From contig NZ_WTYA01000003.1 of NCBI RefSeq assembly GCF_009828025.1, positions 1-64,000 on the forward strand: a DNA stretch of 64,000 nt, in the 5' to 3' direction. Below, one piece after another: positions 42,670 through 50,924 of the stretch. A program made the translations under genes and the position numbers. This stretch comes from Qipengyuania algicida (GTDB lineage Bacteria; Pseudomonadota; Alphaproteobacteria; Sphingomonadales; Sphingomonadaceae). Numbering within the stretch: the first letter of the stretch is position 1; each line of letters opens with the position of its first letter. The notes under the pieces are model-generated. The model worked only from the letters and a program-made list of their open reading frames with translations, was not told where the DNA came from and did not search any database.

Positions 42670-43108
42670 GGAGTAATGGTGCCTCGTACTGGTGTGGCCG
42701 GGCCGTAGGATGCGGGCCGGATCGCTCAAGTCTCACGCACGTAAGGAGCCACATCCGAGACGCGAAAAGGCCGCAGCGAACACACACCTTATTCGGTGGC
42801 TGGCTGCAGCTTCTCTAGCGTCGCGATTATGGAAACGCCGCTTCCATCCTGAATTCCGATTCCCGCGCATGAATCGGACTTGCTCGAAGCGTGCGGTTGC
42901 AGTGCATGTAGGGTTCGGGTCGGCGGTTGTAAACCCCGTCCGATGACACAAATCCTACACAATTTTATCCGCTTCCAAATGGCCGAAATCTGCGCCACTC
43001 AAGCGGTTTCCACGAGCAAAATTGTGCTTGATGCAATTTTTCTCTTGAGCGCAGCCTCAAATGTGGCCATTTTATGGCCTGCCGATTTTGGCTAAAGGAA
43101 TTTATACC
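42670..43108. other. Divergent promoter region between rpoB and the repeat lipoprotein gene
   Basis: 439 bp without a gene. It must carry the rpoBC promoter and leader on the minus strand and the lipoprotein promoter on the plus strand. I see no clear -35/-10 pair. There is an AT-rich hairpin AAAATTG/CAATTTT at 43018-43040 and a small inverted repeat GGCCATTTTATGGCC around 43065-43080, neither with a known role. Confidence 0.5.
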
Positions 43109-43339
43109 ATGAACAAGCTTGCTCTTCTCGCTCTCCCGCTGTCGCTCGCTCTCGTCGGCTGCGACAAGAAGGCCGAAGCTCCGGCCGACACCACCGCGAC
43201 CGACACCGCGATGACTACCGACACGATGGCCACCGACACCGCGACCCCGGCTGCCGACGCAATGGCGACCGACACCGCGACCCCGGCTGCGACCGACACC
43301 GCGACCCCGGCTGCTGATTCGACCGACGCAGCTCACTGA
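43109..43339 (+). CDS. Small lipoprotein with threonine/alanine/aspartate repeats
   Basis: A 76-residue protein. The signal sequence ends in LALVGC (Cys18), a lipobox, so the mature protein is lipid-anchored. The rest is low complexity: ATDTA, TDTMATDTATPAADAMATD and three copies of TDTATPAA, with an acidic and no aromatic character. It has no fold that I recognise. AAAGGA precedes ATG 43109. The gene lies between the divergent rpoBC and rplJL units. An extended linker or envelope spacer is possible (inference). Confidence 0.8.
   Translation: MNKLALLALPLSLALVGCDKKAEAPADTTATDTAMTTDTMATDTATPAADAMATDTATPAATDTATPAADSTDAAH
43232..43314 (+). repeat. Imperfect tandem repeat inside the lipoprotein gene
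   Basis: The 23-base unit ACCGACACCGCGACCCCGGC plus TGC occurs three times, starting at 43232, 43268 and 43292. Spacing is 36 and 24 bases, both multiples of three, so changes in copy number keep the frame. Confidence 0.8.
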
Positions 43340-43369
43340 TCGAGTTACGGTCCCCGCAAGGGGATCGGC

Positions 43370-43397
43370 TTGACACGGACGCTCAAACGTCTAGAGG
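43370..43397 (+). promoter_or_regulatory. Candidate promoter of the rplJ-rplL unit
   Basis: TTGACA (43370-43375) is followed by CTAGAG (43391-43396) with a 15-base spacer, or TAGAGG with 16. The -35 is perfect, the spacing a little short. A hairpin with T-tract begins at the -10 itself, which makes the assignment less certain. Confidence 0.4.
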
Positions 43398-43423
43398 CCC
43401 GCCTGCGAATGGCGGGCCTCTTT
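43394..43423 (+). terminator. Hairpin with short T-tract between the lipoprotein gene and rplJ
   Basis: A 10-bp perfect stem GAGGCCCGCC / GGCGGGCCTC with loop TGCGAAT, followed by TTTGCG. It could terminate the lipoprotein transcript 55 bases after its stop, or act as an attenuator for rplJ if the adjacent promoter is real. Confidence 0.65.
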
Positions 43424-43434
43424 GCGTCCGGCGT

Positions 43435-43510
43435 TCGTTCCGTCCGAGACAGCTGGTGCCACGGATTGGCCGTGGCTTAATTTCCGGCCTAGACGGGGAA
43501 AAGAGATTTT
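43435..43510 (+). ncRNA. Ribosomal protein L10 leader (autoregulatory mRNA element)
   Basis: The segment contains GAGACAGCTGGTG (43446-43458), the short hairpin CCACGGATTGGCCGTGG, then CTTAATTTCCGGCCTAGAC. The order and the GACAGCxGGTG ... TTAAT ... CCGCCTAGAC pattern match the L10(L12)4-binding kink-turn leader found upstream of rplJ in many bacteria. Binding of excess L10-L12 complex would repress rplJL translation. It lies about 180 bases before the rplJ start, which is usual. Confidence 0.7.
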
Positions 43511-43689
43511 CGTCCGACACCTCATCGTGGGGCATGTCGGCGTTTCGCGCCAGATCCTGAATGTTTCAGGCAGGCGCTCCTCCTTCCCTTGTCACAACGG
43601 ACTCGTTCGTACCGCCCCTTCGGGCGTTGCGGCAAACGTAGCCGGCCGTGCGGGAGCCATCCCGTCCGGCCATAGAGAAGGAGTATGGC

Positions 43690-44205
43690 ATGGATCGTTC
43701 GCAGAAAGCCGATTCGGTCGCCCAGCTCAACGAAGTCTTCAGCCAGGCAGGCGTGGTAGTCGTCACCCGCAACCTGGGGCTGTCGGTGGCGCAATCCACC
43801 GAATTGCGCTCGAAGATGCGTGAAGCCGGTGCGTCCTACAAGGTTGCGAAGAACCGTCTCGCCAGGCTCGCCCTGAAGGACACCGATTACGTGGGGCTCG
43901 ACGAGTTCCTCACGGGTCCGACCGCCCTCGGTTATTCCGAGGATCCGGTTGCCGCGGCCAAGGTCGTGGTGGACTTCGCCAAGACCACCGACAAGCTTGA
44001 AATTGTCGGCGGTTCGATGGGCGCGCAGAAGCTCGATGAAGCAGGGGTCAAGGCGCTCGCCTCGATGCCCAGCCTCGACGAACTTCGCGGGACGATCGTG
44101 GGCCTCCTCAACGCGCCGGCGACAAAGGTCGTCCGCACGATCAAGGAACCCGCGGCACAACTCGCTCGCGTATTCGGGGCCTATGCGGCCAAGGAAGCGG
44201 CGTAA
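43690..44205 (+). CDS. rplJ: 50S ribosomal protein L10
   Basis: A 171-residue stalk base protein: N-terminal RNA-binding domain with VVVVTRNLGLSVAQ and YKVAKNRLARLAL, and a C-terminal helix (ARVFGAYAAKE) that binds L7/L12 dimers. ATG 43690 follows AGAAGGAG; an upstream in-frame codon at 43648 lies inside the leader. First gene of the rplJ-rplL unit. Confidence 0.97.
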   Translation: MDRSQKADSVAQLNEVFSQAGVVVVTRNLGLSVAQSTELRSKMREAGASYKVAKNRLARLALKDTDYVGLDEFLTGPTALGYSEDPVAAAKVVVDFAKTTDKLEIVGGSMGAQKLDEAGVKALASMPSLDELRGTIVGLLNAPATKVVRTIKEPAAQLARVFGAYAAKEAA

Positions 44206-44291
44206 GGTTCGTTCGCGTCAGAACATATTTGCAATCCATGGGGCACAACCCGTTTCGGGACCGCCCCGCCACATATTTGGAGTGAAACATC

Positions 44292-44669
44292 ATGGCCGAT
44301 ATCGCCAAGCTTGTTGAAGAACTTTCGAAACTGACCGTCATGGAAGCCGCTGAGCTTGCCAAGGCGTTGGAAGAAGAGTGGGGCGTGAGCGCCGCTGCTG
44401 CCGTGGCCGTTGCTGGCCCCGCCGCTGGTGGTGACGCCGGTGCGGCTGCTGAAGAGCAGACCGAATTCGACGTCGTGCTGACCGGCGACGGTGGCAAGAA
44501 GATCCAGGTGATCAAGGAAGTCCGCGCCATCACCGGCCTGGGCCTGACCGAAGCCAAGGCTCTCGTCGAAGGCGCGCCGAAGGCCGTCAAGGAAGGCGTC
44601 AACAAGGCCGAAGCCGAAGAGATCAAGGGCAAGATCGAAGCCGCTGGCGGCACCGTGGAGCTCAAGTAA
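44292..44669 (+). CDS. rplL: 50S ribosomal protein L7/L12
   Basis: A 125-residue stalk protein that recruits translation GTPases. The N-terminal dimerisation helices ([30 protein letters not shown]) are joined by an alanine/glycine-rich hinge (about 36-52) to the C-terminal domain with [21 protein letters not shown]. It is 86 bp after rplJ and is followed by a terminator, so rpoB does not follow in this genome. Confidence 0.98.
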   Translation: MADIAKLVEELSKLTVMEAAELAKALEEEWGVSAAAAVAVAGPAAGGDAGAAAEEQTEFDVVLTGDGGKKIQVIKEVRAITGLGLTEAKALVEGAPKAVKEGVNKAEAEEIKGKIEAAGGTVELK

Positions 44670-44698
44670 GCCTCACCGGTCTTACTGCAAGACAATCG

Positions 44699-44730
44699 GA
44701 AGGGCGGTACCGCAAGGTGCCGCCCTTTTG
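44699..44730 (+). terminator. Intrinsic terminator of rplJ-rplL
   Basis: An AAGGGCGG(T)ACC stem pairs with GGTGCCGCCCTT around a GCAA loop and is followed by TTTGCTTT. It lies 30 bases after the rplL stop. Confidence 0.8.
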
Positions 44731-44745
44731 CTTTGCGAGTCCTGA

Positions 44746-45036
44746 CTATCTCGCTGCGTCGGGCTTCCCATCAAGACAGATCGTCTCGCCGGGTTTGGGC
44801 GTCGCCTGCGGGTTGATCCCTTCAAGGTAGATCAGCGTCTCGGCGTCCTTCTGGCTCAGCCCCATGGCCGAGGCGTGGGTCATCAATTGCGCGATGGTAA
44901 AGCCCTTCCCATCCGCACCCTTGGGAACGGTCAGCAATGTTCCTGCGCATTGCGGCTTGCCGTTCTTCCGCGCAGTGCAGGCCGTGGTTACGAGCACGAT
45001 GCCGATTACGAGAGCGAACGCAGCTTTCTCCGGCAT
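44746..45036 (-). CDS. Small lipoprotein or exported protein, LysM-like C-terminus
   Basis: A 96-residue protein with a hydrophobic N-terminus ending in VTTAC (possible lipobox Cys20). The C-terminal half (TIAQLMTHASAMGLSQKDAETLIYLEGINPQATPKPGETICL) has the LxxLNPQ...PGxxICL pattern of peptidoglycan-binding LysM modules, though the match is partial. It follows the symporter gene by one base on the same strand and is likely co-transcribed. A cell-wall role is inference. Confidence 0.65.
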   Translation of the reverse strand: MPEKAAFALVIGIVLVTTACTARKNGKPQCAGTLLTVPKGADGKGFTIAQLMTHASAMGLSQKDAETLIYLEGINPQATPKPGETICLDGKPDAAR

Positions 45037-45037
45037 C

Positions 45038-46276
45038 CTAGATATCGTCCGCGCTGGTCAGTTCGCGCCGGTCGAGTTCGCCGGTCATGTGCGCCACCGT
45101 CACCGCTACCGCCGCATCGCCGCTGACATTTGTGGTGGTTCGCATCATGTCCATGATCCGGTCGACCCCAGCTACGAAGGCAATCGTTTCCAGCGGCACA
45201 CCGACCGCGCCGAACACCAGTGCCATCATGATCAGCCCCGCGCCGGGAATCCCCGCAGCCCCGACTGCACCGAGTGTCGCGAGGATCGAGATGAGGAAAT
45301 ACTGTCCCCAGGTCAGGTCCACCCCGAAAACTTGCGCGCCGAACAAGGTCGCCAGGCCCAGGTACATCGCGGTGCCGTTCATGTTGATCGTCGCGCCGAG
45401 CGAGACAACGAAGCTGGCCACCGAATTCGACACGCCGAGGTTGCGCTCCGCGCAGCGCAACGTCACCGGCAATGTCGCATTTGAGCTGGCGGTCGAATAG
45501 CTGACCGCCATCGCATCGACGATACCGCGGAAGAAGTCGACCGGCGAAAGCTTGGCCATGAACTTGATCATGGCGGAATACATGATCCCGATGATCAGCA
45601 GGCAGCCGACGTAGTTGAGCGCAACCAGCTTGGCGAGCGCAGTCAGCGCATCGAAGCCGAGCGTGCCTGCGACCCACGCCATCAGCGCGAACACGCCGAA
45701 CGGGGTGAGCTCCATCACCACCATGGTGACATGCTGCATCACGACTGCGCCCGAATCGAAAATTTTCTGTACCGGCCCGCCCTCTTCCTGGGCCATCAAT
45801 ATGCCCACGCCAATCAGCAGCGAGAACACGATCAGCGGCAGGACATTGACGTCCGCCATCACCTGCACCGGGCTTTGCGGTACGATGCCGAGGATCATCG
45901 AGCGCCATGTGGCCTCGTTCGGCGTCGGCGTCGGCCCGAGATCGAGCCCGGCGGTGTTTACCCCGATCCCCGGCTGGATGACCGTGCCCAGCAGCAGGCC
46001 GAGCCACACGGCAATCTGGCCGGTCACAACGAACAACAGCAACGCTCGCCCACCGACCGCGCCGAGTTTGCGCAGGTCGCCGATTGCGGCGACGCCGGAA
46101 ACCAGGCTGAAGAATATCAGCGGCACCACCAGCATCTTGATGAAGGCGATGAACACGTCGCCAATAATCTTGATGCTTTCGGCCCCAGGGCCCCAGAACA
46201 GCCCAACGGCGATGCCCAGAACCAGCGCGGCAATCACGCGCTGCCACAAGGGAATGGCGAACCAGCGTTTCAACAT
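45038..46276 (-). CDS. Dicarboxylate/amino acid:cation symporter (DAACS family)
   Basis: A 412-residue secondary transporter of the GltP/DctA fold with eight membrane helices. The re-entrant loop is SYSTASSNATLPVTLRCAE and the substrate region includes VSLGATINMNGTAMYLGLATLF and the later GIPGAGLIM. It imports C4-dicarboxylates or acidic amino acids with Na+ or H+; the exact substrate cannot be told. It is the first gene of a pair with the small lipoprotein. Confidence 0.92.
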   Translation of the reverse strand: MLKRWFAIPLWQRVIAALVLGIAVGLFWGPGAESIKIIGDVFIAFIKMLVVPLIFFSLVSGVAAIGDLRKLGAVGGRALLLFVVTGQIAVWLGLLLGTVIQPGIGVNTAGLDLGPTPTPNEATWRSMILGIVPQSPVQVMADVNVLPLIVFSLLIGVGILMAQEEGGPVQKIFDSGAVVMQHVTMVVMELTPFGVFALMAWVAGTLGFDALTALAKLVALNYVGCLLIIGIMYSAMIKFMAKLSPVDFFRGIVDAMAVSYSTASSNATLPVTLRCAERNLGVSNSVASFVVSLGATINMNGTAMYLGLATLFGAQVFGVDLTWGQYFLISILATLGAVGAAGIPGAGLIMMALVFGAVGVPLETIAFVAGVDRIMDMMRTTTNVSGDAAVAVTVAHMTGELDRRELTSADDI

Positions 46277-46297
46277 ATGCGTCCCCTCAGACGATTA

Positions 46298-47422
46298 TCA
46301 GGCGCCCAGCGCCGAGCGCGCAATCTGCGCATAAATGCGACTTAGCGTATCGAGGTCGGCAATGGCCACCGCCTCGTCGCGTTTGTGCATGGTTGCGTTG
46401 ACCAGCCCGAATTCGATCACCGGGCACACGGCGCGCAGGAATCGCGCATCCGATGTGCCGCCTGTGGTCGAGGCTTCAGGTTCGATCCCGGTTTCGGCCT
46501 TCACTGCCTGCGCCACCAGCGCGGAAAATTCGCCCGGCGGTGTCAGAAACGGCTCGCCCGAGATCACCGGACGCGCCTCGCCGCCATGCTTGCGGGCAAT
46601 GGATGTGATCATCCCGGCAAGTTCGGCTCCGCTGTGTGTATCGTTAAAGCGGATCGAGATGCGCGCCTCGGCGCGGCCGGGAATGACATTGTGCGCCGGG
46701 TTGCCGACATGAATGTCGGTGATTTCCAGATTGGAGGGCTGGAACCAGTCGGTCCCCTCGTCGAGCACCAGCGCTTCCAGTTCGGCCAGCATCGCAACGA
46801 GGCGCGGAATCGGATTGTCCGCCAGATGCGGATAGGCAACGTGGCCCTGCGTGCCGTCGACGCTGAGCCAGATATTGACCGATCCGCGCCGCCCGATCTT
46901 CATCATGTCGCCGAGGCGGTTGACGCTGGTCGGCTCACCGACGAGGCACAGGTCGGGCTGGTGCCCGTGCTCGCGCATGAAGTCGATCAATGCGCGCGTG
47001 CCGTAGACCGCCGGGCCTTCCTCGTCCCCGGTGATGATGAAGCTGACCGTGCCCGCATCCTGCGGAACCTCCGTCATCGCCGCAACCATGGCCGCGATCG
47101 AACCCTTCATATCGACTGCGCCGCGCCCGTGGAGCAATCCTCCGCGTATCTCCGGCTCGAATGCCCCGCTCGCCCAGCCTTCGCCCGGCGGCACCACGTC
47201 GAGATGCCCCGCAAAGGCGAAGTGACGCGATCCTGCCGGTCCATGGCGAATGGCGAAGCAATTTTCGACCGGACCGTCGGGAGCTTCGCCGACAACGAAC
47301 CGATGGACGGTAAAACCCAGCGGAGCGATTATCGTCTCGAACGCGTCGAACACAGCGCCTCGCGCCGGGGTAACACTAGGCGCGGCGATCAGGCGCTTGG
47401 CGAACTCAAAAACTTCGGTCAT
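46298..47422 (-). CDS. dapE: Succinyl-diaminopimelate desuccinylase
   Basis: A dinuclear zinc hydrolase of the lysine/peptidoglycan pathway, 374 residues. Metal and catalytic residues: His73 and Asp75 (AGHLDVVPPGEGW), Asp104 (GAVDMKGS), Glu134-Glu135 (GDEEGPA) and the dimerisation-domain segment GRAEARISIRFND. ATG 47422 gives the normal N-terminus; the frame extends to 47488 without family similarity. The partner gene dapD is not in the window. It is divergent from the cupin gene. Confidence 0.95.
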   Translation of the reverse strand: MTEVFEFAKRLIAAPSVTPARGAVFDAFETIIAPLGFTVHRFVVGEAPDGPVENCFAIRHGPAGSRHFAFAGHLDVVPPGEGWASGAFEPEIRGGLLHGRGAVDMKGSIAAMVAAMTEVPQDAGTVSFIITGDEEGPAVYGTRALIDFMREHGHQPDLCLVGEPTSVNRLGDMMKIGRRGSVNIWLSVDGTQGHVAYPHLADNPIPRLVAMLAELEALVLDEGTDWFQPSNLEITDIHVGNPAHNVIPGRAEARISIRFNDTHSGAELAGMITSIARKHGGEARPVISGEPFLTPPGEFSALVAQAVKAETGIEPEASTTGGTSDARFLRAVCPVIEFGLVNATMHKRDEAVAIADLDTLSRIYAQIARSALGA

Positions 47423-47450
47423 CCTGTCCCGGCTAGCAGGAGAGGACGCC

Positions 47451-47918
47451 ATGCCAAAGCTCGATCTTGAATCGATCCCGCAGACCAATGCGACAGGCTA
47501 TCCCGCGCCTTTCGACGCGGAGGTCGAGGGACGCTGGTATCGCCGCCTCGCGCGGCCTGCGGGCCTCACGAAAATGGGTGCGAGCCATGTCGTGCTGAAA
47601 CCCGGCGCCTATTCTTCGCAACGCCACTGGCACCGGGAGGAGGACGAGCTGGTGGTCATGGTGAGCGGCGAAGCCGTATTACTTGAGGATGATGGCGAGA
47701 CAGTCGTGAAGCCGGGGGACGTGCTGGCATGGCGTGCCGGGATCGAAAACGGTCACCGCCTGCACAATCGCGGCGAGAGCAACTGCGTGTTCGTGGCGAT
47801 CAGCGCCGGCGATAAAGACAGGGACTCTGGCGAATATCCCGATATCGACCTCGTCTTCGATCCAGACGGGTATGCCCGCAAGGATGGCACACGCTATCCC
47901 TCGCGCCGTACGCCCTAG
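47451..47918 (+). CDS. Cupin-domain protein
   Basis: A 155-residue single-domain cupin. Motif 1 is HWHREEDELVVMVSGEA (about 60-76) with the two histidines and glutamate for metal binding, and motif 2 is PGDVLAWRAGIENGHRLHN (about 90-108). The family includes isomerases, dioxygenases and sugar-binding proteins, so the activity is unknown. AGGAGAGG precedes ATG 47451. It overlaps the convergent nuclease gene end by four bases. Confidence 0.85.
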   Translation: MPKLDLESIPQTNATGYPAPFDAEVEGRWYRRLARPAGLTKMGASHVVLKPGAYSSQRHWHREEDELVVMVSGEAVLLEDDGETVVKPGDVLAWRAGIENGHRLHNRGESNCVFVAISAGDKDRDSGEYPDIDLVFDPDGYARKDGTRYPSRRTP

Positions 47919-48808
47919 CCGATCGACTTCGTCCCGTCGGGCGCCATTGCCTCATCGAGCAAATGCGCAAGTCTCAACCCGGCTTGCTCGATCCGCTTGC
48001 GGGCGACCGGAACCGCTTCCGTAATCGCCTGCTGGGTCAGCTTACCTTTATCGGGCATAGTGCCTGCGCCCGGCTCCCGACCGAAAGCATTGCGGTAAAC
48101 GAAATCCTTGGTGATTTCCCAACTCTCGCGGCCCCAGTCGGCCGGTGTCCCGCCCGCAAGCCTTGCTTTCTCGGCTTTGGAATATCTGCGCACCAGCGAA
48201 GGGCCGGACGTGATAGCCCGCTCGGCCAGCGGGTTGTCCCAATCGTAATGAAGGTTGGCACCTTTCACGATTCCGTAATCGACATGGCGTGTGTTGCCGC
48301 CCTTGTCGTCATCATCGCCCGAATGCAGCGGCATATGGATGTCGCCGGTGAAGTGAACGAGGAACGCCAGCGCTTCCAGCCGGACATTGGCAGGCAGGCG
48401 CTTGTCCGCCAGCAGCGCGTAATTGCGCGTGATCTGCGCCGAGACGCAGGCTTCGCCCGGACAGTTCTTACGCGCATTGTAAGGCTGGTCGACCGGCTCG
48501 GTCTGGTAATGCCACGAGAAAGTATAACCCCAGCGGGTCGGATCGTTGCGAATGCAGTCCGGCCATACCGATGCCTGCGCCAGATCATGGATCGGACACT
48601 TCGGCGTGCCCAGCAGCGGGTCCGCGCGATACAGCCTGTCGATCGCCTTGCGTGTCGACGGCTTAATGTTGGCGAGCGCAATCCGCGCGATCGTCTGGTG
48701 CCCGAAGAAACCCCAGGCCATCGCGACCTGCGGCGTCAGGAATAGCGATGCGGCGGCGATCCCGGCGATCAGGCGGGCGAGGTAGATTCGTATTGCGCGA
48801 TGACCCAT
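47915..48808 (-). CDS. S1/P1-type secreted nuclease
   Basis: A 297-residue exported trinuclear zinc nuclease degrading single-stranded DNA and RNA with 3'-nucleotidase activity. The signal peptide ends in QVAMA, leaving Trp32 as mature N-terminus (WGFFGHQTIARIA), which is required because that amino group and His binds zinc. The motif HFTGDIHMPLHSGDDDDKGGN provides further ligands. Starting at ATG 48808 puts the signal peptide correctly; the frame runs to 48859. It overlaps the GST gene end by 40 bp. Confidence 0.9.
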   Translation of the reverse strand: MGHRAIRIYLARLIAGIAAASLFLTPQVAMAWGFFGHQTIARIALANIKPSTRKAIDRLYRADPLLGTPKCPIHDLAQASVWPDCIRNDPTRWGYTFSWHYQTEPVDQPYNARKNCPGEACVSAQITRNYALLADKRLPANVRLEALAFLVHFTGDIHMPLHSGDDDDKGGNTRHVDYGIVKGANLHYDWDNPLAERAITSGPSLVRRYSKAEKARLAGGTPADWGRESWEITKDFVYRNAFGREPGAGTMPDKGKLTQQAITEAVPVARKRIEQAGLRLAHLLDEAMAPDGTKSIG

Positions 48809-49437
48809 TCTTCGTTTTCCGAGGCGGCGATCCATTGTTTCATCCAGTCGTGCTCCCAAACCGCTTCCATATAGGCGAGCGCGAAGCCGGGGACGGGGAT
48901 CTGGTAGCTGATGAAGCGGCTGACGACTGGCGCATAGACGATGTCCGCCGCGCCGAAAGTGCCGAACAGGAACGGGCCGCCGGCACCGAAGCGTGCGCGA
49001 GCCTCAGCCCACAGGCCGAGTATGCGCACAATGTCGCGCTTGGCCGCGTCGGTCAGTTGCACACCGTCGAACCGGCGGCGCACATTCATCGGGCATTCGC
49101 TGCGTAGCGCCGCGTAGGAGCTATGCATTTCGGCGACTATCGAGCGGGCCATGCCACGCGCTGTATCGTTTTTCGGCCAGAAGCGGTCGCGGCCGACCTT
49201 GTCGGCGAGATATTCGAGGATCGCGAGACTGTCCCACACCACCGTGTCGCCATCCCACAGGATCGGCACCTTGCCGCTCGATGGCTGGAGACCGCCATCC
49301 TCCTGCTTCACCGCCTCCCATTCCTCGCCGTAGAGCGGGACGATGATTTCCTCGAACCCGATGCCCGATTGCTTGGCCGCAAGCCAGCCGCGCAAGGACC
49401 AGCTGGAGTAATTCTTGTTGCCGATGATGAGTTTCAT
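48769..49437 (-). CDS. Glutathione S-transferase family protein
   Basis: A 222-residue protein with a thioredoxin-like N-terminal domain (KLIIGNKNYSSWSLRGWLAAK; Ser12-Trp13 region for glutathione, GKVPILWDGDTVVWDSLAILEYLADK) and an all-helical C-terminal domain. The N-terminus places it in the GstA-like group found with maleylacetoacetate-isomerase relatives. The substrate is unknown. It starts at ATG 49437, divergent from the VOC gene. Confidence 0.9.
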   Translation of the reverse strand: MKLIIGNKNYSSWSLRGWLAAKQSGIGFEEIIVPLYGEEWEAVKQEDGGLQPSSGKVPILWDGDTVVWDSLAILEYLADKVGRDRFWPKNDTARGMARSIVAEMHSSYAALRSECPMNVRRRFDGVQLTDAAKRDIVRILGLWAEARARFGAGGPFLFGTFGAADIVYAPVVSRFISYQIPVPGFALAYMEAVWEHDWMKQWIAASENEEWVIAQYESTSPA

Positions 49438-49544
49438 GCGCCGCTACCTTGCTTATTATGGCCGCGCCTATAGCCTCCGCCCGTCGCTGTCGAGCCGCAG
49501 CTTGGGCGCTTGTCCGGTAAAATCGCGACGTTACAAGGCTGGCC

Positions 49545-49964
49545 ATGAGCCTGCGCCCATTCCATCTTGCTTTCCCGGTCGACGATCTTGCTGCTGCGCG
49601 CGCCTTTTATGGCGGAGTGCTGGGTTGCCCCGAAGGTCGCAGCAGCTACGAATGGATCGATTTCAATTTCTTCGGCCATCAGATCGTTGCGCATCTCGCG
49701 CCGGGCGAAGCGGGCGACCGGACCAGCAACCATGTCGACGGCCACGGCGTGCCGGTGCCGCATTTCGGCGTCGTGCTGGCAATGGAAGACTGGCAGGCGC
49801 TGGCAGACAGGCTGGAGACAGCCGACATCGACTTCGCGATCCCGCCGACTATCCGCTTCAAGGGCGAACCGGGCGAGCAGGCGACGATGTTCTTTCGCGA
49901 TCCCAGCGGCAATGCGCTGGAGATCAAGGCGTTCGAAAATCTCGCCAGCCTGTTTGCGCGTTAA
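49545..49964 (+). CDS. VOC-family (glyoxalase-fold) protein
   Basis: A 139-residue protein with paired beta-alpha-beta-beta-beta units: [27 protein letters not shown] at the N-terminus and [16 protein letters not shown] at the C-terminus. Histidines (His6 and the central PHFGVV) and the C-terminal Glu could bind a metal. It is the size of dioxygenase-like or lactoylglutathione lyase-like proteins and the function is unassigned. Confidence 0.88.
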   Translation: MSLRPFHLAFPVDDLAAARAFYGGVLGCPEGRSSYEWIDFNFFGHQIVAHLAPGEAGDRTSNHVDGHGVPVPHFGVVLAMEDWQALADRLETADIDFAIPPTIRFKGEPGEQATMFFRDPSGNALEIKAFENLASLFAR

Positions 49965-50106
49965 GCTTCGACAATTTAGCCTCAATGGCAAAGTAAGGCT
50001 TTCCCCCAATAGTTGTTCAAATACGGGACGATGCGGTTATCGATATAGCGGGTGCCGATAAGCGGGATTAAGCGAACGCAATCAAATGTCGCAAAGGTCT
50101 CCCATC

Positions 50107-50853
50107 ATGAAACTGCGTACCGCTTTCACCGCCGCACTGCTCGCCGGACTGGCTCTCCCGACCGCCGCCAACGCTGCGGTCAAGATTACCAATATTGCCG
50201 GCAATCCCGGATTCGAGACCGGCAAAATCATCTATTTCCCGGGCGGAATCGGCGGCAATGCAGGCACCACCAGTGCGAATGTGTATGTTGGGGGCATGAC
50301 CCTGAAAGGCGTCGATACAGCGACCAACGATCCGGTCAGCTTTGACACCTACTGCATCGACATTCTCAACTATTTGCATACCGGCAGCTTCAACGCGCAA
50401 GCCTTTGCCCTGTCGGACCTGACCAAGCAGACCCAGATCGAGGCGCTGCTGAGCAATACCGCAGGCTATATCGCCAGCGCAGCCACGTTGGGCCAGCAAA
50501 AGGATATTTCCGCCGGGATCCAGATGGCGGTGTGGGAAATCGCATTCGAGAACGGCACCAGCAATTACTCGCTCAGCAGCGGCGATTTCCGCATGGGCAA
50601 TTACGGATCGGTACAGTCTAACGCCATTGGCCTTGGCCAGTCCTATCTCGATAACCTCGGCAGCTGGTCTGTACTGCCCGGCTTCCAGTTCGGAACGCTG
50701 ACCTCAGCCAAGGGCGCGAACCAGTCGCAGATCTACTTCAACCAGTCCGCCGTGCCCGAGCCGGCGACCTGGGCGCTCATGATCCTCGGTTTCGGCATGG
50801 TCGGCGGCGTCCTGCGCAAGCAGCGCAAGACGACCAACCTCGCTTTCGCCTGA
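50107..50853 (+). CDS. Exported PEPxWA-CTERM protein
   Basis: A 248-residue protein with signal peptide MKLRTAFTAALLAGLALPTAANA. The body is a thioester-type or TED-like domain of unknown function; it contains FDTYCIDILNYL, TAGYIASAATLGQQKDISAG and QMAVWEIAFENG, typical of the PEP-CTERM proteins of this size. The sorting tail is PEPATW (217-222), a hydrophobic GFGMVGGVL and basic RKQRK. It is processed by an exosortase encoded elsewhere. ATG 50107 is the start that gives the signal peptide. A terminator follows. Confidence 0.88.
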   Translation: MKLRTAFTAALLAGLALPTAANAAVKITNIAGNPGFETGKIIYFPGGIGGNAGTTSANVYVGGMTLKGVDTATNDPVSFDTYCIDILNYLHTGSFNAQAFALSDLTKQTQIEALLSNTAGYIASAATLGQQKDISAGIQMAVWEIAFENGTSNYSLSSGDFRMGNYGSVQSNAIGLGQSYLDNLGSWSVLPGFQFGTLTSAKGANQSQIYFNQSAVPEPATWALMILGFGMVGGVLRKQRKTTNLAFA

Positions 50854-50875
50854 TCAGATCGCAAGAAAACACAAT

Positions 50876-50908
50876 GCGGGCTCCGACGTTTTGTCGGGGC
50901 CCGTTTTT
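50876..50908 (+). terminator. Intrinsic terminator of the PEPxWA-CTERM gene
   Basis: CGGGCTCCGAC pairs with GTCGGGGCCCG (one wobble position) around a short T-rich loop, then TTTTTC. It also lies just beyond the end of engB on the opposite strand. Confidence 0.8.
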
Positions 50909-50924
50909 CATGCTGGTATCGGGT

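Noticed and set aside
43018-43040. AT-rich hairpin upstream of the lipoprotein gene as a terminator
   Set aside because: No plus-strand gene precedes it, and the stem is seven A/T-rich base pairs without a clean T-tract; kept only as a note in the region entry.
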